Source: Thalassoglobus sp. JC818 (lineage in GTDB: Bacteria > Planctomycetota > Planctomycetia > Planctomycetales > Planctomycetaceae). Taken from it: 64,000 nt of DNA. The stretch's first letter is position 1, and each line of letters begins with the position of its first letter. Positions 47,269-56,604 of the stretch are shown in pieces. The notes beneath the pieces were generated by a model. The model did no database searches. It was not told where the DNA came from and saw only the letters and a list, made by a program, of their open reading frames with translations. The translations under genes were made by a program, and so were the position numbers. The stretch is taken from the NCBI RefSeq assembly GCF_040717535.1, contig NZ_JBFEFI010000002.1, positions 744,001 through 808,000 on the forward strand, in the 5' to 3' direction.

Positions 47269-47309
47269 CCGGGAGTCGGTGTAAACCGACTTCCGGTTTC
47301 TTGTGTTTT
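47269..47309 (+). terminator. Probable terminator of the DUF1559 gene
   Basis: An 11-base stem with one internal mismatch (47269-47279 with 47286-47296) closes the loop TGTAAA. The bases TTTCTTGTGTTTT follow. It begins about 35 bases after the stop and lies in front of the next gene, so the pilin gene is probably transcribed alone. Confidence 0.75.
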
Positions 47310-47366
47310 CATCGAGCTACAAACGACTTGCCAATCGTAAGTTAGCTGTCGACCGACTCTCTCGAT

Positions 47367-50300
47367 ATGAGCCAATCATCAAAAGTGAATTCTCCACTGG
47401 TTCCTGAAGCTGATCGTGACTGTCCGAAGTGCGGAGCAAAGATCCCCCGGGCAATGCTGCGTTGTCGCGATTGCGGAACTCGCGTTGGTGTCTCAAATGG
47501 GGCTTCGTCTTCTGAGACGAATCGACCGTCGCAATCAAGTCTTCGTGAATCGAGTGATCGTATTGGTTCGCGAAAAACTGGAGTGACAGCGAGCACGTCA
47601 GCACCGTCCGGTGTCGATCATCTTTCCGCCGCCTCAAGTGAGCCGAAACCGTCAGTTACTGGGAGAAGCAATCTCTCGCAGGATCAGGTTGAGCTTGCAG
47701 ATGTTGGTGAAGCGACGCCGAAGGAGGAATTGGTCGAGAAGTCCGACAGGGTTTCGACCCAGTGCGGACACTGTCAACGTGTTGTGAAAGCACCGATCGA
47801 TCTCGCTGGTGCGGAAGTTCGATGCCCTTCCTGCGGCAAGGCAGTGCGTCTTCCAAAGCTCAAAGTTTCAGATTCAGGACAATCGAAGTCCTCGCAGAAA
47901 GAAGAGGAAACTCCGGAACACGTCTTGCGTCGGCAACTTGCTGAAGTCGTCCAGAATGCCATTCGCGAGACAGATTTGACGCTGATTGAAAGTCCGACCA
48001 GCAGCGATCAGGCGAGAAAAGGAAAAGTCAAAAAGTACGTTCAACTCATTGAACGCCACGCGGAAACTCCACTCGACTACAGAAAGTCGAAAGACGCTCG
48101 CGAAGCGATTCGAAAAATCGTCGAGCTGCACAGTCAATCTGGCGGGGAAGCTGTTCTCGGGTTGCTTCCCAAGATGTCGGATCAGGTTCGTCCCGATGCG
48201 ATTCGAGCAATCGGCAAACTAAGAATCGCACAAGGGTTCGAGCCGGTGCTACGAACTCTTTTGAGTTCTTCTTCCGAGGAAGTTGAAGCAGCAATTCGCG
48301 CAGCTGGGAATTTTGGCGTCGCGAACGTTGTCCTGCCGCTTCTCTATGTTCAAACAATCAATCCCGAGCATCGAATTCGAATTGCTTCTTCAATCGCTCG
48401 GCTGGGTGAGCCTGCTCTCAAACCGTTACTCGGAGTTGTAACCTCTCCGTCCAGTACAGATGCCTTGAGACATGCTGCGATTTCGGCATTGCGTGAACTG
48501 AAATCGGAGAACAGCGTCGATGCACTGGCCGCGATTCTTAATCATGACTCTCTACCGATCAGACAAATTGCAACCGAAGCATTGGTTGAGATCGATGATC
48601 CCAAGACACTTCGACCGTTGATGAAGCTAGCGTCTGATCCTGATCCGGAGATTCGCCAGAATGCGATCAAAGGGCTGGCTCGATCGAAGTCCAAAAAGGC
48701 TGCTCCAGTTCTCGTGGAAGCATTGAAGGACCCTTCGAGAGAAGTTCAGCAAAACGCGATCATTGGTTTGGGAGAGTTGGGTGACAAATCTTTCGTCGCC
48801 AATCTCGCTCCGTTCCTTGAGGGCGACGACCAGGAAGTCCAACTGACAACAGCGGAAGCGATTGCCCGGCTCGGCGACAAGCGAATTGTTCCGAAGCTTT
48901 TGGGACTTTTGGAAAAGGAAACTCATGGGCGTCACGATGCAGATGTCCTGCATCGACTGGTCAAAGTTCTTCATAAGTTTCGCGATCCGCGATCTGTCCT
49001 TCCCCTTTGCGAACTTCTCGATTCCGCAGATGCCAAATTGCGTCGCCGTGTTGTGGAATCTCTCGGTGCAGTTGGCGATTCAGCCGCTCGCCCAGCACTT
49101 GAACGAGTCTTGCAGCGAGACCATGCGGACGACGTTCGAGCGTCAGCAGCGAAGGCATTAGGGGATCTGGGAGATCCACAAGCGATCGAAGTGTTGACCT
49201 CGGCGCTTCACGAAACATCCGAAGTCCGAGTCAAGGCGCTCATTTCTCTGGCGAGATTTAAGTCATCCAATGCTTTGCCCGTCATCCGGGATATGGTGAT
49301 CGACCCGCTTCCTCAGGTTCGTTATCAAGTTGCGAGCTTGCTCGGGGAAGTGGGAGATAAATCAGCCATCACCGAATTAGAAGAACTCGCCGCCGATGAT
49401 GAGTTAATGGTGAAGCGTGCAGCTCTAAAGTCGCTGGAGACTCTGGGTGACGAACGGAGTGAAGCGGAGATTGTCAAAGCGGGCCGAAAGCTAAAGAAGG
49501 CTCGTTCGAAAGTCTCGAAGGCCCCGATGTTTGCTGGCTTTGACATGGGGGGGCTTTCTTCTGTCCCCGGCGGGATGGCCACGGTCATTGGGGGAGCAGC
49601 TTGTGTGCTTCTCCTGGCGGTTTATTTTCTGTTCTTCCGATCCGGAGGCGGAGGCGAAAATGAGGTTGTTGTCGTCCGTGGCAATGTCAGTTCCGTGGGG
49701 ATTGCGGAAGATGGCGTGATGATCGTCGCGTCCCGAAATCGCGGCATGACAGAGACCTGGAATGTTTCGAGCGACGAGCGACTCTGGTCAGGGACTGACC
49801 TTCCCAAAGCGAAAGGGATGGTTGTTTCGAAAGGACTGAATCAGGTCATGGTTTCTTCCGCAAAGAGCGCACTCTTCTATGATCTTGGATCCGACGGAAG
49901 TCTGACCAATCCAACCGAAGTGCCAGGACACACATCTGCCATTCGCGATACCGTTTCCACATCTGATCGCCGCTTCGCTGCCACGGTTGATGTCGAAGGG
50001 ATCGTCCGCATCTGGAGTCTGGAGGCTCGAAATACAACGGGTGGACTGACGATTCCGAAGACCTCTGCTGCCATCGCTTTGGCCGACGAGGGACGTCTGC
50101 TCGCTGGGGGGACTTCCGCCTTACTCGTCTGGTCGGTCGAGACTGGTGAGATTGTGTTTGATGCCAACCAGATTGGAAGGATCTCGACTCGTTCCGGGAC
50201 GATGACGTCGGTGGCGATTTCGCCGAGTCTCGAATTCGTCGCCGCTGCATATGGTGACGGAACGATTGTTGTCTACGACCTCGAACGGCAACGCGAACTC

Positions 50301-50561
50301 TCGCGGCATACGATTGTCGCTGGCAAACCGCTGCTGGTTTTTGACGAAGACAACGAACTGATTGTCGTCAACAGAAAGCTCTACCGCTTGTCGGACTTGC
50401 GGAAAGGAGAGCTTCAGGAATTGGGGCGGTCGGTCGAGTCGCGGACTTCTTTTGAGTATTGCAGCAAGACTAACCAACTCGTCATGGCCAGCGATGAAGC
50501 GAGTGGGATCACGGTGACAGACGTCAAAACTGGGGACTCGAAAGTTCTTGACCTGAAGTGA
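47367..50561 (+). CDS. Zinc-ribbon/HEAT-repeat/one-TM/beta-propeller protein
   Basis: A 1064-residue modular protein that I do not recognise as a whole. Order: zinc ribbon with Cys19, Cys22, Cys33, Cys36; a low-complexity linker; second zinc ribbon with Cys133, Cys136, Cys153, Cys156; a long run of HEAT repeats from about 250 to 715 (typical AIRAIGKLRIAQG, AIISALRELKS-like and AAKALGDLGDPQAIEVL patterns); a transmembrane segment at about 740-757 (GAACVLLLAVYFLFF); and a beta-propeller of WD40-like type (about 765-1064, with VRIWSLE and LLVWSVETGEIV). The zinc ribbons and HEAT part should be cytoplasmic and the propeller outside. It could be a scaffold linking cytoplasm and periplasm. ATG 47367. 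Confidence 0.85.
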   Translation: MSQSSKVNSPLVPEADRDCPKCGAKIPRAMLRCRDCGTRVGVSNGASSSETNRPSQSSLRESSDRIGSRKTGVTASTSAPSGVDHLSAASSEPKPSVTGRSNLSQDQVELADVGEATPKEELVEKSDRVSTQCGHCQRVVKAPIDLAGAEVRCPSCGKAVRLPKLKVSDSGQSKSSQKEEETPEHVLRRQLAEVVQNAIRETDLTLIESPTSSDQARKGKVKKYVQLIERHAETPLDYRKSKDAREAIRKIVELHSQSGGEAVLGLLPKMSDQVRPDAIRAIGKLRIAQGFEPVLRTLLSSSSEEVEAAIRAAGNFGVANVVLPLLYVQTINPEHRIRIASSIARLGEPALKPLLGVVTSPSSTDALRHAAISALRELKSENSVDALAAILNHDSLPIRQIATEALVEIDDPKTLRPLMKLASDPDPEIRQNAIKGLARSKSKKAAPVLVEALKDPSREVQQNAIIGLGELGDKSFVANLAPFLEGDDQEVQLTTAEAIARLGDKRIVPKLLGLLEKETHGRHDADVLHRLVKVLHKFRDPRSVLPLCELLDSADAKLRRRVVESLGAVGDSAARPALERVLQRDHADDVRASAAKALGDLGDPQAIEVLTSALHETSEVRVKALISLARFKSSNALPVIRDMVIDPLPQVRYQVASLLGEVGDKSAITELEELAADDELMVKRAALKSLETLGDERSEAEIVKAGRKLKKARSKVSKAPMFAGFDMGGLSSVPGGMATVIGGAACVLLLAVYFLFFRSGGGGENEVVVVRGNVSSVGIAEDGVMIVASRNRGMTETWNVSSDERLWSGTDLPKAKGMVVSKGLNQVMVSSAKSALFYDLGSDGSLTNPTEVPGHTSAIRDTVSTSDRRFAATVDVEGIVRIWSLEARNTTGGLTIPKTSAAIALADEGRLLAGGTSALLVWSVETGEIVFDANQIGRISTRSGTMTSVAISPSLEFVAAAYGDGTIVVYDLERQRELSRHTIVAGKPLLVFDEDNELIVVNRKLYRLSDLRKGELQELGRSVESRTSFEYCSKTNQLVMASDEASGITVTDVKTGDSKVLDLK

Positions 50562-50710
50562 GTTCGCTGATGTGAATTCACAACGAGTCAACGTCTGTGT
50601 ATGTGATTGCGAACTCAAACAGATAGAATTTCCGCGCTCTCTTTGTTTCGCGGGATTTGCTACGCTTTGAGGATTGAAAGCGTTTTGTGCGTCCTCATTC
50701 TTCGTGTGGC

Positions 50711-51457
50711 ATGTCTGATCAATATCGCGTTGAACTCGAAATCTTCACTGGTCCCCTCGATTTGCTGCTCTATCTGGTGCGGCGAAACGAAGTGGACATC
50801 AAAGACTTGCCGATTGGTGAGATCGCGCAGCAGTTTCAAGACTTCTTGATGGTCTTGCAGCATCTCGACCTCGATCTGGTCGGAGATTTCGTGGTGATGG
50901 CCAGCACTCTGGTAGAGATCAAGAGTCGTATGGTCCTGCCAAATGAGACATCTGATGACGAACCCGAGTTGAGCGAGGAGTCGCAGGACCCGCGTTCCGA
51001 CCTCGTGCAGCAACTCCTTGAGTACAAGAAGTTTAAAGATGCTGCTCTGGCTCTTCAGGAGCGTGCTGCGGAGTGGCAGGAGCGTTATCCACGACTGGCG
51101 GACGAACGACCATCGACAGGAAAAGACCCGTCGATCGATCGCATCAAAGAAGTTGAGCTTTGGGATTTGGTCAGTGCTCTCGGCCGAATTCTCAAGAAAC
51201 AGGACGTGGAGTCCGAATCGACCATTCGTTACGACGAGACACCGATTCATACATACGTCGAGCAGATTTCACAGCGTGTTCAAGCAGAACAGGAAGTGAA
51301 GTTCAGCTCTCTGTTTGAGAAAGAGACGATCCGATCGAAGATCGTCGGGATCTTCCTCGCTGTGCTGGAACTCGTTCGACATCACGGGTATCGGGCGGAA
51401 CAGAATGAAGACTTCGCCGAGATCGTGATCCGTCCACCACTCCCTGAAACAGAGTGA
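50711..51457 (+). CDS. scpA: Segregation and condensation protein A
   Basis: Kleisin subunit of the SMC-ScpAB complex that condenses and separates chromosomes; 248 residues, the usual length. The N-terminal helices with VELEIFTGPLDLLLYLVRRNEVDI contact the SMC neck, and the C-terminal winged helix with IVGIFLAVLELVRHH contacts the SMC head. The acidic middle (DDEPELSEESQD) is typical of the linker. No scpB or smc gene is in this window. I chose the ATG at 50711 (MSDQYRVELE) over an in-frame start at 50687; the ribosome site is weak. Confidence 0.94.
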   Translation: MSDQYRVELEIFTGPLDLLLYLVRRNEVDIKDLPIGEIAQQFQDFLMVLQHLDLDLVGDFVVMASTLVEIKSRMVLPNETSDDEPELSEESQDPRSDLVQQLLEYKKFKDAALALQERAAEWQERYPRLADERPSTGKDPSIDRIKEVELWDLVSALGRILKKQDVESESTIRYDETPIHTYVEQISQRVQAEQEVKFSSLFEKETIRSKIVGIFLAVLELVRHHGYRAEQNEDFAEIVIRPPLPETE

Positions 51458-51529
51458 TCTGACGATTCTCTCCGCGTTTTAGCAGTCACCCAAGCTTGTT
51501 GCTTCCTCTTGAGAACCTGCAATGCGACT

Positions 51530-53188
51530 TCAGTCATCCAGGCAGTTGATTTGCTCGTGGTCATGGAGTTCAGAGAAGTCCACGGGATAGTTTCGGAACT
51601 GCATGGTGTACGATTCTTCAAACCACTTTTGGATGTGCGGCACAGCTTCCTGATCGTACTCAGGAGCGACATACAGCAGTTTGCCTTCGCTGTCGGAACG
51701 CAGATCTCCATCGTCGACAATCACTTCGCCGCGTCGAATGACATATCGAGGCAACTCAAACATCAGCTGCAGGTCATCCTGTGGTTGATAGATGGTCACG
51801 TCTCCGTCAGCACCTTGTCCGAGTTGCCCCTTCCGCTTGAGACCTAACATTCTCGCGGGGGCAGCTCGAGTGATGATTGCGATTTCGTAGAGAGTGTATT
51901 CGCGATCAATTTCGGCGAGTGTGCAGTGATCACGAACGCCAGCTGGCACTGTTTGCAGCATCTCATCACGTCGAGCCCGTTCCATGAGAAGGGCAATGAT
52001 TTGTGGGTACGCGAGGAATGAGCCACCGTTTGGATGGTCGGTGCTCATGGAGACTCTCCAGGGATCGTCGATCAGCAAGTACCACTCGAGGCCGATCGCC
52101 CATTGCAGAGCGTGAACCATCGACTTGTTCTTGTATTCGATCGGAACAATCCCACAGCCCGCTTCCATTTCTGTGTCAGAACTGAACCACTTTCTTCCGA
52201 AGACATTGTGCAGGAAATATCCCAGCGGTCCGTCTCCGGTCATGGACGTTGTACTTCCGAACATGACCTGTCCAACGTCGACGGTTAGATTGTCATGTGT
52301 GTTGACGTACTCGACGAGTTCCGGGACTTTCGAGCAGAAGGTTTCTTGAGTGTCGGGATCTCCTCCGTAGCTGTGAAACTGAATATGCGTCAGATGACCG
52401 CGCAACCCCTCGAGAGATTTCATAGTCTCGAGAGTGGTTGTGTAGTTTCCGGGAACTCCCAGGTTGTTGCAGTGAATGTGGAGTGGATGCGGAAGTCCCA
52501 ACTCGTTCGTCGCTTCTGCGATTCCTTGAACGATTTGGCGAGGCGTGATTCGGAACTGGTCGATCTCGTCGTCGAGTGAACCGACATTGCCGCCACCCTG
52601 TTTCCAGACTTCCACTCCGCCAGGATTGACGATTTTGGCGGAGTACCCTTTGGCTGCTCCAAGAAGCCAGGCGACATACGATTTTAGTCGGTCTTTCTCA
52701 CCGGCAGCGATTTGTTTCAGGACATAGTGATTGTTTCCCATCAACAGGTAGAAGCCTTTGTCGATGACGGGTGTGTCCTGAAATTCTTCATGAACATGAC
52801 GAGCAGCAATCGGCGGCACAGCTGCGTCGAAGGCTGTTGTGTAACCGAGTCCGGCGTAGAGATAGCCCGTTGCAAATGTGCTGGGAACGCTTCCTATCGT
52901 TCCTGAACGCATCGACTTTGTGCGTTTGTAGGGAGGAGAGTTACGTTTGTCTTCCGGCTGCATCTTTCGTGCGGCATTGACCTTCGGGCCTGCAATATGG
53001 CAGTGCATATCAACCCCACCCGGCATGACAATCATTCCTGTCGCATCAATCTCGCGGTCCGGATGTCGGGCTGCCACTTGAGACTTTGCGATCACCACTC
53101 CGTCTTCAATCCAGATGTCACGAACTTCACCATCGATTTCATTTGCCGGATCGTAGAGTCGTCCACCGTGTATCTTGAGAAGTGCCAT
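51530..53188 (-). CDS. fhcA: Formylmethanofuran dehydrogenase subunit A (FhcA-like)
   Basis: Amidohydrolase-type subunit, 552 residues, of the formyltransferase/hydrolase complex that in methylotrophs and planctomycetes helps oxidise formaldehyde through the tetrahydromethanopterin route. It releases formate from formyl-methanofuran or an equivalent cofactor. The binuclear metal ligands appear intact: His62 and His64 (DMHCH), Lys185 (the carboxylated lysine, in YSAKIVNPGG), His237/His239 (LHIHC), His268/His272 and Asp384 (MSTDHPNG). The other complex subunits and pathway enzymes (fhcB, C, D, mch, mtdB, fae) are not in this window. The gene starts at ATG 53188. It is convergent with scpA. Confidence 0.93.
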   Translation of the reverse strand: MALLKIHGGRLYDPANEIDGEVRDIWIEDGVVIAKSQVAARHPDREIDATGMIVMPGGVDMHCHIAGPKVNAARKMQPEDKRNSPPYKRTKSMRSGTIGSVPSTFATGYLYAGLGYTTAFDAAVPPIAARHVHEEFQDTPVIDKGFYLLMGNNHYVLKQIAAGEKDRLKSYVAWLLGAAKGYSAKIVNPGGVEVWKQGGGNVGSLDDEIDQFRITPRQIVQGIAEATNELGLPHPLHIHCNNLGVPGNYTTTLETMKSLEGLRGHLTHIQFHSYGGDPDTQETFCSKVPELVEYVNTHDNLTVDVGQVMFGSTTSMTGDGPLGYFLHNVFGRKWFSSDTEMEAGCGIVPIEYKNKSMVHALQWAIGLEWYLLIDDPWRVSMSTDHPNGGSFLAYPQIIALLMERARRDEMLQTVPAGVRDHCTLAEIDREYTLYEIAIITRAAPARMLGLKRKGQLGQGADGDVTIYQPQDDLQLMFELPRYVIRRGEVIVDDGDLRSDSEGKLLYVAPEYDQEAVPHIQKWFEESYTMQFRNYPVDFSELHDHEQINCLDD

Positions 53189-53286
53189 CGCGTTACTTGA
53201 GCTCGAAGTTAGAACGTTTCAGCTGCAGTGTACGAACAGCTTCACTGAGACGAATTGAGTTGTGCGTTGCAGGTGCAATTCAAGTT

Positions 53287-55662
53287 CTACTGGAATAAGC
53301 CATAGAGAACGAGATTCACGCCGATCTTCGCAGCATCTTCGGTCGAATAGCCAGCACAGGCGGGAGTCGACTGCCGTTCGAGCGCACAACTGATGTCGTA
53401 TTTGCTGTAGACCACAACGTATTTTCCGTTGATTTGAACTCCTTCGAGAACAGCTTCGCCGACTGTGTCTCTCACATTGAGAATTGATCCTCCCTGTCCA
53501 TTCGGCGGGATTCTGCGATTCACTCGGCGGAGATCGTAACCGGTTTGCAAATTGTAGATCTCATGCCCGGAAGGAATACGGGAAAGCGGTTCCCCGAAAA
53601 TCTGTTCGATCATCCGTCGAAAACTTTCGTCGAACTCGGCAGCCCCGCAACAGGCATCGGCAAAGAGAAATCCGCCGTTTTCCAGATACGCCCGAAGGCC
53701 GTCCGTTTCTTCTTCGCTGAGAAAGAAGTTCTTGCGGCCGTGCATGTAAATCATCGGGTATTCGAAGATCGCCAGATCGTTGGCTCGTAAGTTTGGCATC
53801 TGCGGAGCAGAATCGATTCCGACAGTTTCGAGTGCGGATTGAAGTCGACGAAGAGCATTCGGGGCGGTGTCCCAGCCTCCGGTGTGCTGGAGGCGAGCGA
53901 TCGTCATGCGACCGCGATTCATTTCATTGAGATCACTCGCGGTGAGTAGCTGCGGTGTCCGGAGTTTGTCTTGAAGTTCGCGCCCCGTCGCGTAAGCAAT
54001 GACATTTACTCCCAGCTTCATCGACTTATCGATCTGAGACTTGATTTGCGGAAGACGGTCGCGAGAGTCGCTGAGCGTCCACTTGTTCCAGCGGCACGCA
54101 TGGTCGAACTCCGAATACATGATCGCCGTGCGGCAACCCACATCGACGCCCCATAACTCCGGTGGATTGTTGTCGAAGAGTTCTTCGCTGCGATAAACAT
54201 CGTGCGTCTCAGGGAGTCGATACAGCTGGTACTGATCGTCAAACAAGCGTTTGACCAGGTCCCGAAATCCGTCATGGAATTCGGCACTCTGGCAACTGTT
54301 GACCGCGAAGATGAATCCACCTTGAAGAATGTATTGCCGCAGAAGTTCCAGTTCGCGCCCCTGAATGGTATCGAGATCTTCTGAACCGGTGAGCAGCTGA
54401 ACCGGGCTTTGCAACAGCGATGCGACGCCATCTCCGTTCGCCGCTGCCCGCAGATCAACGACCTGCCAGCTCATCAGCTTTGGCCACTGGTCTCGTTGGG
54501 AGATGTACGTTGTGAGATTGTTGGCGTCGCGCTGATGCTGATTCCAGGCTCTGCCAGCGACATCACGTGTTTGTTGATCGCGGGGCCCGTACTTGATTTT
54601 GTTGATCAGAACCGGCGAGAGACCCTTTGAGAGGAACAGCAGCGCGAAGCTGGTTCCAACGATTTCATTGCGTTGAGTTTCGCTGATCCAGAATCCATCG
54701 CGCGGGCTTTGACGATCGACCAGAAATCTGGCCCCTTCGCGATACCAGTCGTGATCGCCAAAAAAACGACGACCAGAAAATCGGCCAGCACGTTCAAGCC
54801 CATAGAGATAGTACAAAAGCCATCCACTTTCCCCGGGATTGCTGCGCACTTGAAAATGACTGGAGAGCCATCGGACGCCAGCGTCGATCGCCTTTTGGAC
54901 TTCGCTGTCGTCTGCTCCGCAGCAATCGATTCGACCTTGAGCGTCAACGTCAGAATCGTCCTGCAGCATTTCCTGAGTGATAATCAACGACGCCAGACCA
55001 GCGACGGTCATGCTTCCGTACGCGGAGCCCCCTTCGGTGTACGCCCAGCCTGCGCCGTTGGGATTGTCGACACTGCCGGTCTGAGCTTTCATAAAGTGGT
55101 TCTGAACGCGTTCCCATACCTCGCGGTCGACACTGGCCCCAGCATAGACCGCTTCACGGAGTCCTAAGACTGCGAACTGAGTGTTGCTGTTGTCTCCTCC
55201 GCCGAGATCTCCATACCCCCAAAAGCCGTCGCGTTCCTGAATACGTTCCAAGCGAGCTGCGAGCCGGCCGATTTTCCCCGGTGCCCTGTCACCCGCTGCG
55301 AGGGCCATGATCACCATCGCAATTTCGTAGGTCTTGTTGGGATCGACTCGAGGATTCTCGAGATAGCTCAACGCTGCATCGACGTTCGGATGATCCGGTG
55401 ACAGTCCAGAGTTCAACAGTGCCAGTGTCGCAAGGCTGTTCACTCCGTCGCTGTAAGCTGCGAAATTCCCGGGTGTCCAGGTTCCGTTGCGAGCTTGCTT
55501 GTCGATCAGATACTGCTGTCCTCGCTCAATCGCGTTTAGAACTTGCTCACGTAGCTGTTCGTCACTGATGGGCTGTTGTTGAGAAAACAGTCGGGCAGGT
55601 GACAGACAAACGAATGCGATGAACGCCAGGAATCCAATTCCGGCCATGTTGCGATTGAGCAT
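53287..55662 (-). CDS. Secreted DUF4159 protein with prenyltransferase-like repeats
   Basis: A 791-residue protein with a signal peptide (LAFIAFVCLSPARLFSQ). The first half has alpha-toroid repeats of the squalene cyclase/prenyltransferase type, with GQQYLIDKQARNGTW, QERDGFWGYGDLGG and VDRQSPRDGFW. The second half looks like two copies of a DUF4159-type domain with GGFIFAVNSCQSAEFHDGFRD and GGFLFADACCGAAEFDESFRR as matching segments, each followed by LPETHDVYRSEELF- or IPSGHEIYNLQT-like text. The Cys-rich DACCGA pattern is typical of DUF4159. These proteins are common in planctomycetes, with no known function. AAGGAGG lies eight bases before ATG 55662. It lies 30 bases after the SGNH-like gene. 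Confidence 0.88.
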   Translation of the reverse strand: MLNRNMAGIGFLAFIAFVCLSPARLFSQQQPISDEQLREQVLNAIERGQQYLIDKQARNGTWTPGNFAAYSDGVNSLATLALLNSGLSPDHPNVDAALSYLENPRVDPNKTYEIAMVIMALAAGDRAPGKIGRLAARLERIQERDGFWGYGDLGGGDNSNTQFAVLGLREAVYAGASVDREVWERVQNHFMKAQTGSVDNPNGAGWAYTEGGSAYGSMTVAGLASLIITQEMLQDDSDVDAQGRIDCCGADDSEVQKAIDAGVRWLSSHFQVRSNPGESGWLLYYLYGLERAGRFSGRRFFGDHDWYREGARFLVDRQSPRDGFWISETQRNEIVGTSFALLFLSKGLSPVLINKIKYGPRDQQTRDVAGRAWNQHQRDANNLTTYISQRDQWPKLMSWQVVDLRAAANGDGVASLLQSPVQLLTGSEDLDTIQGRELELLRQYILQGGFIFAVNSCQSAEFHDGFRDLVKRLFDDQYQLYRLPETHDVYRSEELFDNNPPELWGVDVGCRTAIMYSEFDHACRWNKWTLSDSRDRLPQIKSQIDKSMKLGVNVIAYATGRELQDKLRTPQLLTASDLNEMNRGRMTIARLQHTGGWDTAPNALRRLQSALETVGIDSAPQMPNLRANDLAIFEYPMIYMHGRKNFFLSEEETDGLRAYLENGGFLFADACCGAAEFDESFRRMIEQIFGEPLSRIPSGHEIYNLQTGYDLRRVNRRIPPNGQGGSILNVRDTVGEAVLEGVQINGKYVVVYSKYDISCALERQSTPACAGYSTEDAAKIGVNLVLYGLFQ

Positions 55663-55692
55663 GTTGAACTCCTCCTTGGACGAACCGAAACC

Positions 55693-56604
55693 TCAATCGA
55701 TGATCGAAGAGATTTGGCTTTCCACCTCTGCGATCAGTGGATCAAACTGTGCGATTTCGACCGCGTTCTGGCCTTGCTCGTGCTTTCGGAATCCAGTGAG
55801 GTAGGTGATGTTCTGTGGACGCCATCTGTGAAAGAACAGTTCGTTCTTGCGACGGATCAAGGCACGCAATTCTTCAGCATCTCCGACAGGTTCTTGATCC
55901 TCGAGGCCGAACGCGTCGACAAAGGCAGACGCGGTTTTCTGATAGCCTGTTGCATTGAGGTGCAGACCGTTGTCACGCCATTGTTGATCCGCAGGGCGAT
56001 GATTTAATGCGGCAGTGAGATCGATGACAGCCTCTCCGCGACTCTCCGCAAATTTCCGAATCGCGTCCGCGTAGAGTTGGATGTTTTGATTCGCCTGTTG
56101 AATGAAGTTTTTCGCTTCCGAGTTCTGAACCGGAAACGAAGACTCCTCAAGCGGAATTGGGAGCAAGTGGAGGCACTCGATTTCGGAGTTGGCGACATCG
56201 TTGACGAGTTGCTCGTATTGCTTGATGAATGCTGGTAGTGCGTCAATGCCGCCTTCGGATTCCACTCCTCCGTATCCGAATACGATGACGTTCGGCTTCA
56301 GTTCTTTTGCGAGTTCGATCAACCGCTCGTATCCGACTTTGGGAGGATCGAAGATTCCGCGAGACTCTGCCCAGACAGTGTCGCCGCTCCAGCCGAGGTT
56401 GCGGAACCGGATGTTCTGTCCGGAAAGTCGGCGAGTCAGTTCCAGTTCCCAGTCTCCGTACTCCTGCTCTCTTTCGATCAGAGTGTTCCCGATCGACACG
56501 ACCAGATCACCTTTTTCGAGTTTTGGTTCATCAGCAGAAACAATTGAAAGAGGGATGATGAATCCGAGAGTGAAGAGACAGACGGATAATCGGTTCATCA
56601 GCAT
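55693..56604 (-). CDS. Secreted SGNH/GDSL-like protein lacking the usual Ser nucleophile
   Basis: A 303-residue secreted protein of the planctomycete SGNH-hydrolase-like family, with signal peptide LSVCLFTLGFIIPLSIVSA. The fold landmarks are the block II NLGWSGDT, block III FGYGG and the C-terminal Asp211/His215 in DNGLHL. At the position of the catalytic Ser in GDS, however, the protein has Asn40 (SIGNTLIER). It may be inactive, or may use another residue; I believe related planctomycete proteins show the same change. AGGAATTC lies before ATG 56604. It is the upstream gene of a pair with the DUF4159 gene. Confidence 0.82.
   Translation of the reverse strand: MLMNRLSVCLFTLGFIIPLSIVSADEPKLEKGDLVVSIGNTLIEREQEYGDWELELTRRLSGQNIRFRNLGWSGDTVWAESRGIFDPPKVGYERLIELAKELKPNVIVFGYGGVESEGGIDALPAFIKQYEQLVNDVANSEIECLHLLPIPLEESSFPVQNSEAKNFIQQANQNIQLYADAIRKFAESRGEAVIDLTAALNHRPADQQWRDNGLHLNATGYQKTASAFVDAFGLEDQEPVGDAEELRALIRRKNELFFHRWRPQNITYLTGFRKHEQGQNAVEIAQFDPLIAEVESQISSIID

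Noticed and set aside
50571-50582. Palindrome TGTGAATTCACA, resembling a CRP half-site pair
   Set aside because: The arms lack the spacing of CRP sites, and it lies just after a stop codon. A 12-base palindrome can occur by chance in 64 kb.
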